Shown here: positions 1 through 7,540 of the stretch, one piece after another
How the letters are laid out: every line of letters begins with the position of its first letter
Numbering within the stretch: the first letter of the stretch is position 1
Source: Streptomyces sp. ISL-96
GTDB lineage: Bacteria; Actinomycetota; Actinomycetes; Streptomycetales; Streptomycetaceae
Length of the DNA stretch: 64,000 nucleotides
NCBI RefSeq assembly: GCF_018614035.1
Contig: NZ_JAGGPA010000035.1
Location: 1-64,000, forward strand
Direction: 5' to 3'
Made by a program: the position numbers and the translations under genes
Notes under the pieces: generated by a model
The model's database searches: none
Told to the model about the DNA's origin: nothing
The model's input: the letters and a program-made list of their open reading frames with translations, nothing else

Positions 1-42
1 ACTGCAGGGGGGACCCTGTGGGAGAGTAGGACGCCGCCGAAC
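1..42 (+). rRNA. rrf: 5S rRNA, 3' end only
   Basis: The first bases read as the 3' portion of a streptomycete 5S rRNA, including the conserved GGGAGAGTAGGACGCCGCC stretch near the 3' end. The rest of the rRNA operon must lie to the left of the window. A rho-independent hairpin follows directly, as expected for the end of an rrn operon. The exact 3' end is placed by analogy and could be off by a few bases. Confidence 0.85.
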
Positions 43-54
43 AATCATTGTGGG

Positions 55-85
55 AAAGCCCCGCACCTTATGGTGCGGGGCTTTT
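55..85 (+). terminator. rrn operon terminator
   Basis: A 10-bp perfect stem (GCCCCGCACC with GGTGCGGGGC) around a TTAT loop is flanked by AAA on the left and TTTT on the right. This is a canonical intrinsic terminator right after the 5S rRNA. The A and T flanks let it work in both directions, so it may also end the minus-strand MoxR/DUF58 operon. Confidence 0.9.
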
Positions 86-141
86 CTGCGTTCAAGGCCT
101 TGCCGCCCGTCGGCAGGGCCTTTCTTTGTAGGTAACTGCCT

Positions 142-1458
142 TTACAGGCGGCCGGCTGCTTTGAGTGCGAGGTACGCGTCGGCGAGAGCTGGTGCCAGGT
201 CCTCGGGGGTGGTGTCGACGACGGTGACGTTGTGGCGGGTAAGTTTCTCCGCTGTGCGGCGGCGCTCTTCCTGTGCCTGGGTAGCCGCAGCGGCTTCGTA
301 AACCGCGTCGACTGTGCCGCGGCCGGTTGCCATTTGCTCGACGCGGGGATCGGCTACCGAGGCCACCAGAACGGTGTGGCGCTGGGTGAGCTGCGGCAGT
401 ACGGGGAGGATACCTTCTTCGACCGGGGCGGCGTCCAGGCCGGTCAGCAGCACGATCAGGGAACGGCGGGGGGCGTATGCCAGTGCTGCGGCGCTGAGGC
501 CCCGGGCGTCGGTTTCGACCAGCGCGGGCTCCAGCGGGGCCAGAGCGTTTACCAGGGCCGGCAGGACGTCGCCTGCGGTGCGGCCCTGGACCTGGGCGCG
601 GATGCGGCGGTCGTAGGCCAGGAGGTCGACGCGGTCGCCCGCGCGCGAGGCCAGAGCAGCGAGGAGAAGGGCGGCGTCCATGGAGGCGTCCAGGCGCGGT
701 ACGTCACCGACGCGGCCGGCCGAGGTGCGGCCGGTGTCGAGGACGACCAGGATGTGACGGTCGCGTTCCGGGCGCCAGGTGCGTACGGCGACGGTGTTCT
801 GCCGGGCGGTGGCGCGCCAGTCGATGGAGCGGGTGTCGTCGCCGGGAACGTAGTCGCGGAGGCTGTCGAACTCGGTGCCTTCGCCGCGGGTCAGGACGCT
901 GGTGCGGCCGTCGAGTTCGCGAAGGCGGGCCAGCTTGGACGGGAGATGCTTGCGGCTTGTGAAGGGCGGCAGGACGCGGATGGTCCAGGGAACCCGGTGA
1001 CTGCCCTGGCGGGCTGCCAGGCCCAGCGGTCCGTAGGAGCGGACGGTGACCCGTTCGGCGTGGCGGTCGCCGCGGCGGGTGGGGCGTAGTGCGGTGGTGA
1101 GGCGGCGGCGCTCTCCCGCGGGGATGGTCAGCTCGTGGCGTGAGGCGGCCTGTTCGGTGCCCGTTGGCCAGCTGCTGGGCGGCCAGGCGTCGCGGAGCTG
1201 GGCACGCAGGGGGCGGCCCGAAAAGTTCGTGACGGTCAACTGGATCTCGGCGCCGTCACCCAATCGAACTGACGTTTCACCACTTCGGGTGAAACGGAGC
1301 TTTCGCACTGGCGCGGCCAGGGCGTAGTCGCACAGAATTGCGAGCGTGAGGGGAGCGTTCACGGCGAGGACCCCGGACCAGTTCGGCGCGAGGATGCCGA
1401 TGGGGATCGCGCCGAGAGCGGCGAGCAGTGCGGTTCGTCCGGTGAGGGCCACGGTCAT
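142..1458 (-). CDS. DUF58 domain-containing membrane protein
   Basis: The 438-residue protein has two hydrophobic N-terminal segments (about residues 5-48) and then a soluble region with the DUF58 signature, seen here as a RDYVPGDDTRSIDWRATAR segment near residues 200-220. A von Willebrand-A-like fold with a VVLDTG start follows. DUF58 proteins are nearly always encoded beside MoxR AAA+ ATPases and are thought to be MoxR clients or partners in envelope or complex maturation. Here the gene starts 7 bp after the MoxR stop and is the last of five minus-strand genes. Its 3' end faces the rrn terminator. The molecular function is unknown. Confidence 0.88.
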   Translation of the reverse strand: MTVALTGRTALLAALGAIPIGILAPNWSGVLAVNAPLTLAILCDYALAAPVRKLRFTRSGETSVRLGDGAEIQLTVTNFSGRPLRAQLRDAWPPSSWPTGTEQAASRHELTIPAGERRRLTTALRPTRRGDRHAERVTVRSYGPLGLAARQGSHRVPWTIRVLPPFTSRKHLPSKLARLRELDGRTSVLTRGEGTEFDSLRDYVPGDDTRSIDWRATARQNTVAVRTWRPERDRHILVVLDTGRTSAGRVGDVPRLDASMDAALLLAALASRAGDRVDLLAYDRRIRAQVQGRTAGDVLPALVNALAPLEPALVETDARGLSAAALAYAPRRSLIVLLTGLDAAPVEEGILPVLPQLTQRHTVLVASVADPRVEQMATGRGTVDAVYEAAAATQAQEERRRTAEKLTRHNVTVVDTTPEDLAPALADAYLALKAAGRL

Positions 1459-1465
1459 CGCCTCA

Positions 1466-2440
1466 TCAGCGGGGGACGGGGACGTGGGCGAGGATCGCGG
1501 TGATGACGGAGTCCGCGGTGACTCCTTCCATCTCCGCCTCGGGCCGGAGCTGGATGCGGTGGCGCAGGGTGGGCAGAGCCAGGGCTTTCACGTCGTCGGG
1601 GATGACATAGTCCCGGCCGGTGAGCCAGGCCCAGGCGCGGGCGGTGGAGAGCAGAGCGGTGGCGCCTCGGGGTGAGACGCCGAGAGTGAGCGAGGGGGAT
1701 TCTCGAGTGGCACGGCAGATATCGACGACGTAGCCGGTGATCTCGGCGGAGACCGCGGTTTTGGCCACGGCAGCACGGGCCGCTTCCAGGTCGGCGGGGC
1801 CGGCGGCCGGGCGTAGGCCGGCTGCGTGCAGGTCGCGGGGGTTGAAGCCCTCCGCGTGGCGGGTCAGGACGCCGATCTCGTCCTCGCGGGACGGGAGCGG
1901 GACGGTGAGCTTGAGGAGGAATCGGTCCAGCTGCGCCTCGGGGAGGGGGTAAGTGCCCTCGTACTCCACGGGGTTCTGGGTCGCTGCGACCAGGAAGGGG
2001 TCGGGCAGGGGGCGGGGCGTGCCGTCGACGGTGACCTGACGCTCCTCCATGGCCTCCAGGAGCGACGCCTGGGTCTTGGGGGGCGTGCGGTTGATCTCGT
2101 CCGCGAGGAGGAGGTTCGTGAAGACGGGGCCGGGCTGGAAGGAGAACTCGGCGGTGCGGGCGTCGTAGACCAGGGAGCCCGTGACGTCGCTGGGCATGAG
2201 GTCGGGGGTGAACTGGACGCGCTTCGTGTCCAGTTCGAGGGAGGCCGCGAGGGCGCGGACGAGCAGCGTCTTGGCTACTCCGGGGACTCCTTCGAGCAGG
2301 ACGTGGCCTCGGCAGAGCAGGGCTACGACGAGTCCGGTGACAGCGGGATCCTGGCCGACCACGGCCTTCGCGATCTCGGTGCGCAGGGCTTCGAGGGAGG
2401 CTCGGGCGCTGTCTGGGTTCTCTGCGGGCTGGGCGCTCAT
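1466..2440 (-). CDS. MoxR family AAA+ ATPase
   Basis: The 324-residue protein has a Walker A motif (GVPGVAKT), a Walker B region (LLADEINRTPPKTQASLLEAMEE) and a sensor-1 Asn block (VAATQNPVEYEGTYPLPEAQ), all typical of the MoxR subfamily. MoxR ATPases act as chaperone-like motors that activate or assemble partner proteins, often VWA-domain proteins. The ATG is chosen because it overlaps the stop of the upstream DUF4350 gene by 4 bp (ATGA). In-frame extensions upstream fall inside that gene and are rejected. DUF58 follows immediately, so the two are almost certainly co-translated. Confidence 0.93.
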   Translation of the reverse strand: MSAQPAENPDSARASLEALRTEIAKAVVGQDPAVTGLVVALLCRGHVLLEGVPGVAKTLLVRALAASLELDTKRVQFTPDLMPSDVTGSLVYDARTAEFSFQPGPVFTNLLLADEINRTPPKTQASLLEAMEERQVTVDGTPRPLPDPFLVAATQNPVEYEGTYPLPEAQLDRFLLKLTVPLPSREDEIGVLTRHAEGFNPRDLHAAGLRPAAGPADLEAARAAVAKTAVSAEITGYVVDICRATRESPSLTLGVSPRGATALLSTARAWAWLTGRDYVIPDDVKALALPTLRHRIQLRPEAEMEGVTADSVITAILAHVPVPR

Positions 2441-3621
2441 GAAGCGCGTACCTCTCTTTCGAGGGCGTCGAGTTCGTCTGCCAGGCGGATGAGGCCGGCG
2501 TCGTTGGAGGGTGCGGTGCCGAAGAGGAGGGCGGGGAGGTCCCGGCCGGTTGTCGGCAGGTGGGCGGAGACGGCTGGGAGAAGTGTGTCGGAGGCGTGAG
2601 CCCGGGAGGCGGGCACGCCGAGAAGGGGGGCCAGGCGAGTGCGGGTTGCCGAGCGGAGGGCCGAGGCTGCGCGGTCGCGGGCGTCGGCTCTGCGGTAGAG
2701 GCGGGCGCGGCCCTCGGTGGTCTCGGAGGCCCGGACGGCCACGGGGAGCTGTTCGGTGACGAGGGGGCCCAGTCGGCGGCCGCGCCAGATGGCGGTGAGT
2801 ACGGCGGCGAGGGTGAGTTGGAGGGTTCCCCAGAGCCAGCCGCGAGGGACCAGGTCGTAGAAGCTGCTTTCGCCACCGTCGGTGGCCGAGGCATCGCCGA
2901 GCGAGGGGAGGTACCAGACGAGATGAGGCCGGGAGCCGAGGAGTTGAAGGGCGAGCGAGGCGTTGCCCTGCTTGTCGAGGCGGTCGTTGTAGAGGATGTC
3001 CGGCGCGCCGAGCAGGACGGTGTCGCTGCTTGCGGTGTGCGGTACGCGCAGGACGGTCGCGAGGCCGTCGCCGGGGTAGCAGGCATCGGCGTCGGGGGCC
3101 TCGGTGGTGTAGCGGAACCCGCCGGTGTCGGCGTCGCCTGCGCGGAGCGCGGCGGGCAGCGAGCACTGGGGGGAGCGCGGCGACACGGTGGTGCGCCGCT
3201 CGACGCGCACGCCGGGGGCGAGCCTGGGGATGGAGGGGGAGCCGGGGGCGAGGAGCACCGTACGGGACGCGGATTCCCGCATGGTGGTGCGGAGTTGGTT
3301 CTGCTGCCGGGCTGTCAGGAGATTGGGGGCGGTGACGAGCAGAGTGCTGTCGGCGGTCGCGGCGGCCGTGGCCTCGTCGAGGGTGGTGACCACGTGGGTG
3401 GTGACGCCACGGGCCTTGAGGAGTTCGGCTGCGGCGCGGCTGCCGTGGGGGTCGGCGGAGCGCGGGTCGAGTCGGCCGTGCTGGTCGCCGGAGCGTACGG
3501 CGGCGATGGCGATACCGGCGACCAGGATGGCGACCAGGCCGAGAAGGAGGCCGCGGGTGCGTGTCCAGATCTGGCGGGCGGTGGGGGAGGCCGAGGTGGA
3601 GCCGGTGGGAGCTCCGGTCAT
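2437..3621 (-). CDS. DUF4350 domain-containing membrane protein
   Basis: The 394-residue protein has a transmembrane segment at about residues 23-45, a DUF4350-type extracytoplasmic region that begins with a DPRSADPHGSRAAAELL segment (GATase-like fold in the family description), a second membrane segment near residue 275, and a cytoplasmic tail. DUF4350 proteins sit in MoxR/DUF58/DUF4129 clusters and are assumed to be part of the same membrane assembly. The start overlaps the upstream DUF4129 stop by 4 bp, and the stop overlaps the MoxR start by 4 bp. This arrangement indicates translational coupling across the operon. No enzymatic residues are recognisable. Confidence 0.85.
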   Translation of the reverse strand: MTGAPTGSTSASPTARQIWTRTRGLLLGLVAILVAGIAIAAVRSGDQHGRLDPRSADPHGSRAAAELLKARGVTTHVVTTLDEATAAATADSTLLVTAPNLLTARQQNQLRTTMRESASRTVLLAPGSPSIPRLAPGVRVERRTTVSPRSPQCSLPAALRAGDADTGGFRYTTEAPDADACYPGDGLATVLRVPHTASSDTVLLGAPDILYNDRLDKQGNASLALQLLGSRPHLVWYLPSLGDASATDGGESSFYDLVPRGWLWGTLQLTLAAVLTAIWRGRRLGPLVTEQLPVAVRASETTEGRARLYRRADARDRAASALRSATRTRLAPLLGVPASRAHASDTLLPAVSAHLPTTGRDLPALLFGTAPSNDAGLIRLADELDALEREVRAS

Positions 3622-4307
3622 TCCGCGGCTCCTTGGGACGCGCCGCTGAGCAGCGGCTTTGTGCGCTCGACGGCGGAGTCGAGTTCGCTCAGGCGCTGGT
3701 ACGCCTGCTGGTCGGCGGTGCGGCCGCCGTATGTGACGTCGTCGAATTCGCGGGCGGCGGCGCGCAGTCGGCCGGCGTGGGCGGGGAGGGACTGTCCGGC
3801 TTCCGCGGCGGCCTCGTCCGCGGTGCGGCCGGGGCGCGGGTCGAGGAGGGCGCGTTCTTCCAGGGAGCGTACGACGGCCCGCATCCGTTCCTGGACGGCC
3901 TGGTTCCAGCGCTGTGCGGCGGCGTGTGCCTCGGCGGCGGTGCGGTGCTCCGCCGCGCTGCGCGGGCCTTCGTCGAACAGCTTCCCCTCGGGGGCAGGGG
4001 TGCGTTGGGGCGTGCCGAGCCGAAGCCACAGGCCGGCGGCGAGGAGCACGACGAGTACGACGACGACCACGAGCCCCACCGCGCCTCCGGGGGTGGCTCC
4101 GGACGCCGCGCTGAACAGGTCGTTGACCCACTCCCAGAAGCGGTCGATGGCGCGTTCGAGGAAGCTCGGGTCGTTCTCGTGGTACATCGGCTTGGACAGT
4201 TCGCGCTCCGCGGCCTCTCGGGCCGGGGAGCGCGGAATGTCCACCGGAACGTCGTCATTTGCGCGAGCCCGGAGGCTCGCTGCTGTCCTGCCCCCCGCTG
4301 TGGACAC
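3618..4307 (-). CDS. DUF4129 domain-containing protein
   Basis: The 229-residue protein has one membrane segment at about residues 77-98 (VGLVVVVVLVVLLAAGLWL). The C-terminal half matches DUF4129, an alpha-helical region of the type attached to transglutaminase-like and MoxR-cluster proteins, including the WNQAVQERMRAVVRSLEER stretch. The start is GTG, four bases after the stop of the upstream gene. Function is not known. Gene order suggests a structural membrane component of the MoxR-associated complex. Confidence 0.85.
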   Translation of the reverse strand: MSTAGGRTAASLRARANDDVPVDIPRSPAREAAERELSKPMYHENDPSFLERAIDRFWEWVNDLFSAASGATPGGAVGLVVVVVLVVLLAAGLWLRLGTPQRTPAPEGKLFDEGPRSAAEHRTAAEAHAAAQRWNQAVQERMRAVVRSLEERALLDPRPGRTADEAAAEAGQSLPAHAGRLRAAAREFDDVTYGGRTADQQAYQRLSELDSAVERTKPLLSGASQGAAE

Positions 4308-4311
4308 CGCA

Positions 4312-5550
4312 TCAGCTCCCGGGTGTGGTGTCGGTGGGCTGCTGGGGGCCGTAGCCGGGGACGCCCGCGGCGCGGGCGAGCTCCAGGTCGAGAGCCTCGC
4401 GGCGGATGCGCTGGTCGATGTAGAGCAGAACCGTCACGCCGGCGTTGATCGGGTAGGTGATCGAGGAGGCGATCACGGCGCCGATGCCGGTGATGATCAG
4501 GAAGGGCCAGCCGAACTCCGGAGTCTCCCCGGTGAACAGTCCGTCCAGGCCGTCGTCCGCGGCGATGGCGGCGAGACCGAACGGCAGGGTGATGATCATC
4601 GACACGATGAAGGTGAGCACCATCGTGAGCAGCATGATGCCGAAGACCCGCCACCAGGCGCCGCTGACCAGCTTGGCCGAGCGGCTCAGCGACTTCATGA
4701 TGCTCTGCCTCTCCAGCATCAGGGCGGGCGACGCGAGGCTGAAGTGGACCATCAGCCACAGGACGGCGACGAAGGCCGCCGTACCGAGGAGGAGCGCAAG
4801 GGTGGTACCTACTGCGCCGCCCAGCAGGAGGCCGGGGAGGATGCCGACCGTCATGATCGCCGCGGCGAGGAGGGGGAGCAGGAGGGTCAGGCCGAGCAGC
4901 TGGGGCAGCTGGGGCTTGGCCTCGCGCCAGGCGTCGGCGAGTGTCACCGGGCGGCCGAGTACGGAGCGGCTGATCACCATGGTCAGCAGGGCCGTGGTGA
5001 AGAGCGTGCCGATGAGAGCGATCGCGAGCGTGGGGGATGTGTTGACCAGCGTGCTCTTCGCCGCGCTGAGCGACTGGCGCAGGGCCTCGGACGGCGTGGC
5101 GTTCGGGTCGACCTCGGGCGGTGCGGACAGCAGGTAGCGCTGGATCAGGATGTCGCAGATCTGCGTGATCACCGCGACGGTGACCGTGATGCCGAGGACC
5201 GTGCGCCAGTGGGCGCGCAGCGTCGACACCGCTCCGTCGAGGATCTCGCCGATGCCGAGCGGGCGCAGCGGGATCACTCCGGGCTTGGCTACGGGCGCAG
5301 GACCGCCCCAGCCGCCGCCCTGGGGCCTGCCGCCCCAGTTCCGTGCCGGCTGCTGCTGCGGGGCTCCGGCGGGGTCGCCAGGGCCGCTGGGGGCGGACCA
5401 CTGGCCTGGCGGGGGCTGCTCCTTCGACCACTTCGATGCGGGGTCGCTCTGATCGGCCGGCTCGGCCGGCTCGGCGGGCCGTGGCAGGCCCGGCTTCTGG
5501 TCGTCGGAGGGGGCAGATCCGGGCGAGGCCCAGCCCGGAGAGTCGTTCAT
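4312..5550 (-). CDS. glycerophosphoryl diester phosphodiesterase membrane-domain protein
   Basis: The 412-residue protein begins with about 120 residues rich in Pro, Gly and Gln, followed by a multi-pass region with about six hydrophobic segments. The region resembles the GPDPase-type membrane domain (a segment reads VIPLRPLGIGEILDGAV). There is no catalytic GDPD domain, so this is only the membrane module and no phosphodiesterase activity should be assumed. It is the first gene of the minus-strand operon. Its promoter must lie in the 140-bp spacer shared with divergent mtnA. The C-terminal PGYGPQQPTDTTPG tail is again low complexity. Confidence 0.82.
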   Translation of the reverse strand: MNDSPGWASPGSAPSDDQKPGLPRPAEPAEPADQSDPASKWSKEQPPPGQWSAPSGPGDPAGAPQQQPARNWGGRPQGGGWGGPAPVAKPGVIPLRPLGIGEILDGAVSTLRAHWRTVLGITVTVAVITQICDILIQRYLLSAPPEVDPNATPSEALRQSLSAAKSTLVNTSPTLAIALIGTLFTTALLTMVISRSVLGRPVTLADAWREAKPQLPQLLGLTLLLPLLAAAIMTVGILPGLLLGGAVGTTLALLLGTAAFVAVLWLMVHFSLASPALMLERQSIMKSLSRSAKLVSGAWWRVFGIMLLTMVLTFIVSMIITLPFGLAAIAADDGLDGLFTGETPEFGWPFLIITGIGAVIASSITYPINAGVTVLLYIDQRIRREALDLELARAAGVPGYGPQQPTDTTPGS

Positions 5551-5690
5551 CGTCGCTCCTTCACGGTGCCCGTCCGCGGTCGCGGTGGCAGGTTGGCAGC
5601 CATCGTGTCATGGGGCACCTGTCGGCGGACCGGGCCCCGTATCTCCTGTGCACCTTCAATTGTGGGCGCCTCAGCGGGCAGACTGGGCAG

Positions 5691-6845
5691 ATGGCTGATC
5701 AGGACGCGCAATTCCCAGCGGGCGCCGAGCCGCCCCCGCTCCCTACGCTGCGGTGGGAGGAGCCGCCCGAGGGTCCCGTGCTGGTGCTGCTCGACCAGAC
5801 GCGGCTGCCCGCGGAGGAGGTCGAGCTGGTCTGTACGGATGTGCCTGCGCTGGTGCAGGCCATCCAGACGCTCGCTGTTCGTGGAGCGCCTGTGCTGGGG
5901 CTGGCCGGCGCCTATGGCGTGGCGCTGGCTGCCGCGCGGGGGTACGACGTGGACGAGGCCGTGGGGCTGCTGGAGCGGGCGCGGCCCACCGCTGTGAACC
6001 TCGGGTACGGGGTGCGGCACGCGGCGGCGGCGTACCGGGCGGCCCTGGAGAAGGGGGTGGGCGCCGAGCGGGCGGCCGCGTCGGCGCTGGTCGCCGCGCG
6101 GGAGCTGCACCGGGCCGATGCCGAAGCCAGTGCGCGGATGGCCGCGCACGGGCTGGCTCTCCTGGAGGAACTGCTGCCGGGAGGCGGGCACCGTGTACTG
6201 ACTCACTGCAACACCGGGGCGCTGGTCTCGGGCGGTGAGGGCACGGCGTTCGCGGTGGCGCTGGCCGCGCACCGGACGGGCAGGCTGCGGCGGCTGTGGG
6301 TCGACGAGACACGCCCGCTGCTGCAGGGGGCCCGGCTGACGACGTACGAGGCGGCACGGCACGGCATGGCGTACACGCTGCTCACGGACAATGCGGCGGG
6401 TTCGCTCTTCGCCGCTGGTGAGGTGGACGCCGTACTCATCGGCGCCGACCGGATCGCGGCCGACGGTTCGGTGGCGAACAAGGTGGGGAGCTATCCGCTC
6501 GCGGTGCTGGCCAAGTACCACCACGTTCCGTTCATCGTGGTCGCGCCCGTGACCACGGTGGATCTGGGCACCCCGGACGGTGTTTCCATCGAGGTGGAGC
6601 AGCGGCCGGGGCAGGAGGTGACAGAGTTCACGGTGCCGTCGGTCCTGGTGGCTGGATCTGATGCCGGGATCGGGGCCGGGATGTCTGTGGCGCCGCTGGG
6701 GACACAGGCGTACAACCCGGCCTTCGACGTAACGCCGCCAGAACTGGTGACCGCGATCGTCACGGAGCAGGGTGCAATTTCCCCGGTCACGGGGGCCGCA
6801 CTGGCGGACCTGTGTGCCAGGTCACGCCAGGTAACGATTAGCTAA
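5691..6845 (+). CDS. mtnA: S-methyl-5-thioribose-1-phosphate isomerase
   Basis: The 384-residue enzyme converts 5-methylthioribose-1-phosphate to 5-methylthioribulose-1-phosphate in the methionine salvage pathway. Family motifs include AVRGAPVLGLAGAYGVALAA near the N-terminus, the catalytic Cys at residue 173 (THCNTGAL) and the catalytic Asp at residue 253 (GADRIAADGSVANKVGSY). Their 80-residue spacing matches characterised MtnA proteins. The ATG is chosen because it starts the recognisable protein; the frame remains open upstream into the divergent gene. The stop lies only 4 bp before mtrA, an actinobacterial arrangement that may place mtrA partly under read-through from this gene. Confidence 0.95.
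   Translation: MADQDAQFPAGAEPPPLPTLRWEEPPEGPVLVLLDQTRLPAEEVELVCTDVPALVQAIQTLAVRGAPVLGLAGAYGVALAAARGYDVDEAVGLLERARPTAVNLGYGVRHAAAAYRAALEKGVGAERAAASALVAARELHRADAEASARMAAHGLALLEELLPGGGHRVLTHCNTGALVSGGEGTAFAVALAAHRTGRLRRLWVDETRPLLQGARLTTYEAARHGMAYTLLTDNAAGSLFAAGEVDAVLIGADRIAADGSVANKVGSYPLAVLAKYHHVPFIVVAPVTTVDLGTPDGVSIEVEQRPGQEVTEFTVPSVLVAGSDAGIGAGMSVAPLGTQAYNPAFDVTPPELVTAIVTEQGAISPVTGAALADLCARSRQVTIS
6820..6835 (+). promoter_or_regulatory. possible MtrA direct-repeat site before mtrA
   Basis: Two GGTMAC hexamers (GGTCAC and GGTAAC) lie 10 bp apart just before the mtrA start, inside the 3' end of mtnA. MtrA is known to bind loosely conserved direct repeats containing GTMAC-like units, so autoregulation is a possibility. 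The match is weak and the site is in coding sequence. Confidence 0.3.
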
Positions 6846-6849
6846 TGGG

Positions 6850-7539
6850 ATGATGTCGTTTATGAAGGGACGCGTCCTTGTCGTCGACGACGACACCGCA
6901 CTGGCCGAGATGCTCGGCATTGTGCTGCGTGGTGAAGGATTTGAGCCGTCGTTCGTAGCGGATGGCGACAAGGCACTTGCCGCATTCAGGGAGGCCAAGC
7001 CTGACCTGGTGCTGCTGGATCTCATGCTGCCCGGACGGGACGGCATCGAAGTCTGCCGGCTGATCCGGGCCGAGTCCGGGGTGCCGATCGTCATGCTCAC
7101 CGCCAAGAGCGACACCGTAGATGTGGTGGTGGGGCTGGAGTCCGGCGCTGACGACTACATCGTCAAGCCGTTCAAGCCCAAGGAGCTCGTCGCCCGTATC
7201 AGGGCGCGACTGAGGAGGTCGGAGGAGCCGGCGCCGGAACAGCTGGCAATCGGGGACCTGGTCATTGACGTGGCCGGTCATTCCGTGAAGCGGGAGGGGC
7301 AGTCCATCGCCCTGACGCCGCTCGAGTTCGACCTGCTGGTCGCGCTCGCCCGCAAGCCCTGGCAGGTGTTCACCCGCGAGGTGCTGCTGGAGCAGGTGTG
7401 GGGTTATCGCCATGCCGCGGACACCCGACTGGTCAATGTCCATGTCCAGCGGTTGCGGTCGAAGGTGGAGAAGGACCCGGAGCGTCCGGAGATCGTTGTG
7501 ACCGTCCGCGGGGTCGGTTACAAGGCCGGACCGAGCTGA
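6850..7539 (+). CDS. mtrA: response regulator MtrA
   Basis: The 229-residue OmpR/PhoB-type regulator has a receiver domain with phosphoacceptor Asp57 (LVLLDLMLPGRDG), the conserved LTAKS and KPFKPKEL blocks, and a winged-helix DNA-binding domain ending in VTVRGVGYKAG. MtrA is the conserved actinobacterial master regulator that links cell cycle, septation, development and antibiotic production. It is followed one base later by its kinase gene mtrB. The ATG at the N-terminal MMSF is used; an internal ATG four codons later (MKGR) is an alternative. Confidence 0.97.
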   Translation: MMSFMKGRVLVVDDDTALAEMLGIVLRGEGFEPSFVADGDKALAAFREAKPDLVLLDLMLPGRDGIEVCRLIRAESGVPIVMLTAKSDTVDVVVGLESGADDYIVKPFKPKELVARIRARLRRSEEPAPEQLAIGDLVIDVAGHSVKREGQSIALTPLEFDLLVALARKPWQVFTREVLLEQVWGYRHAADTRLVNVHVQRLRSKVEKDPERPEIVVTVRGVGYKAGPS

Positions 7540-7540
7540 T

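Noticed and set aside
2560..5997. Plus-strand frame of 1145 codons across the MoxR cluster
   Set aside because: Lies antisense to four well-supported overlapping genes and has no protein-like features.
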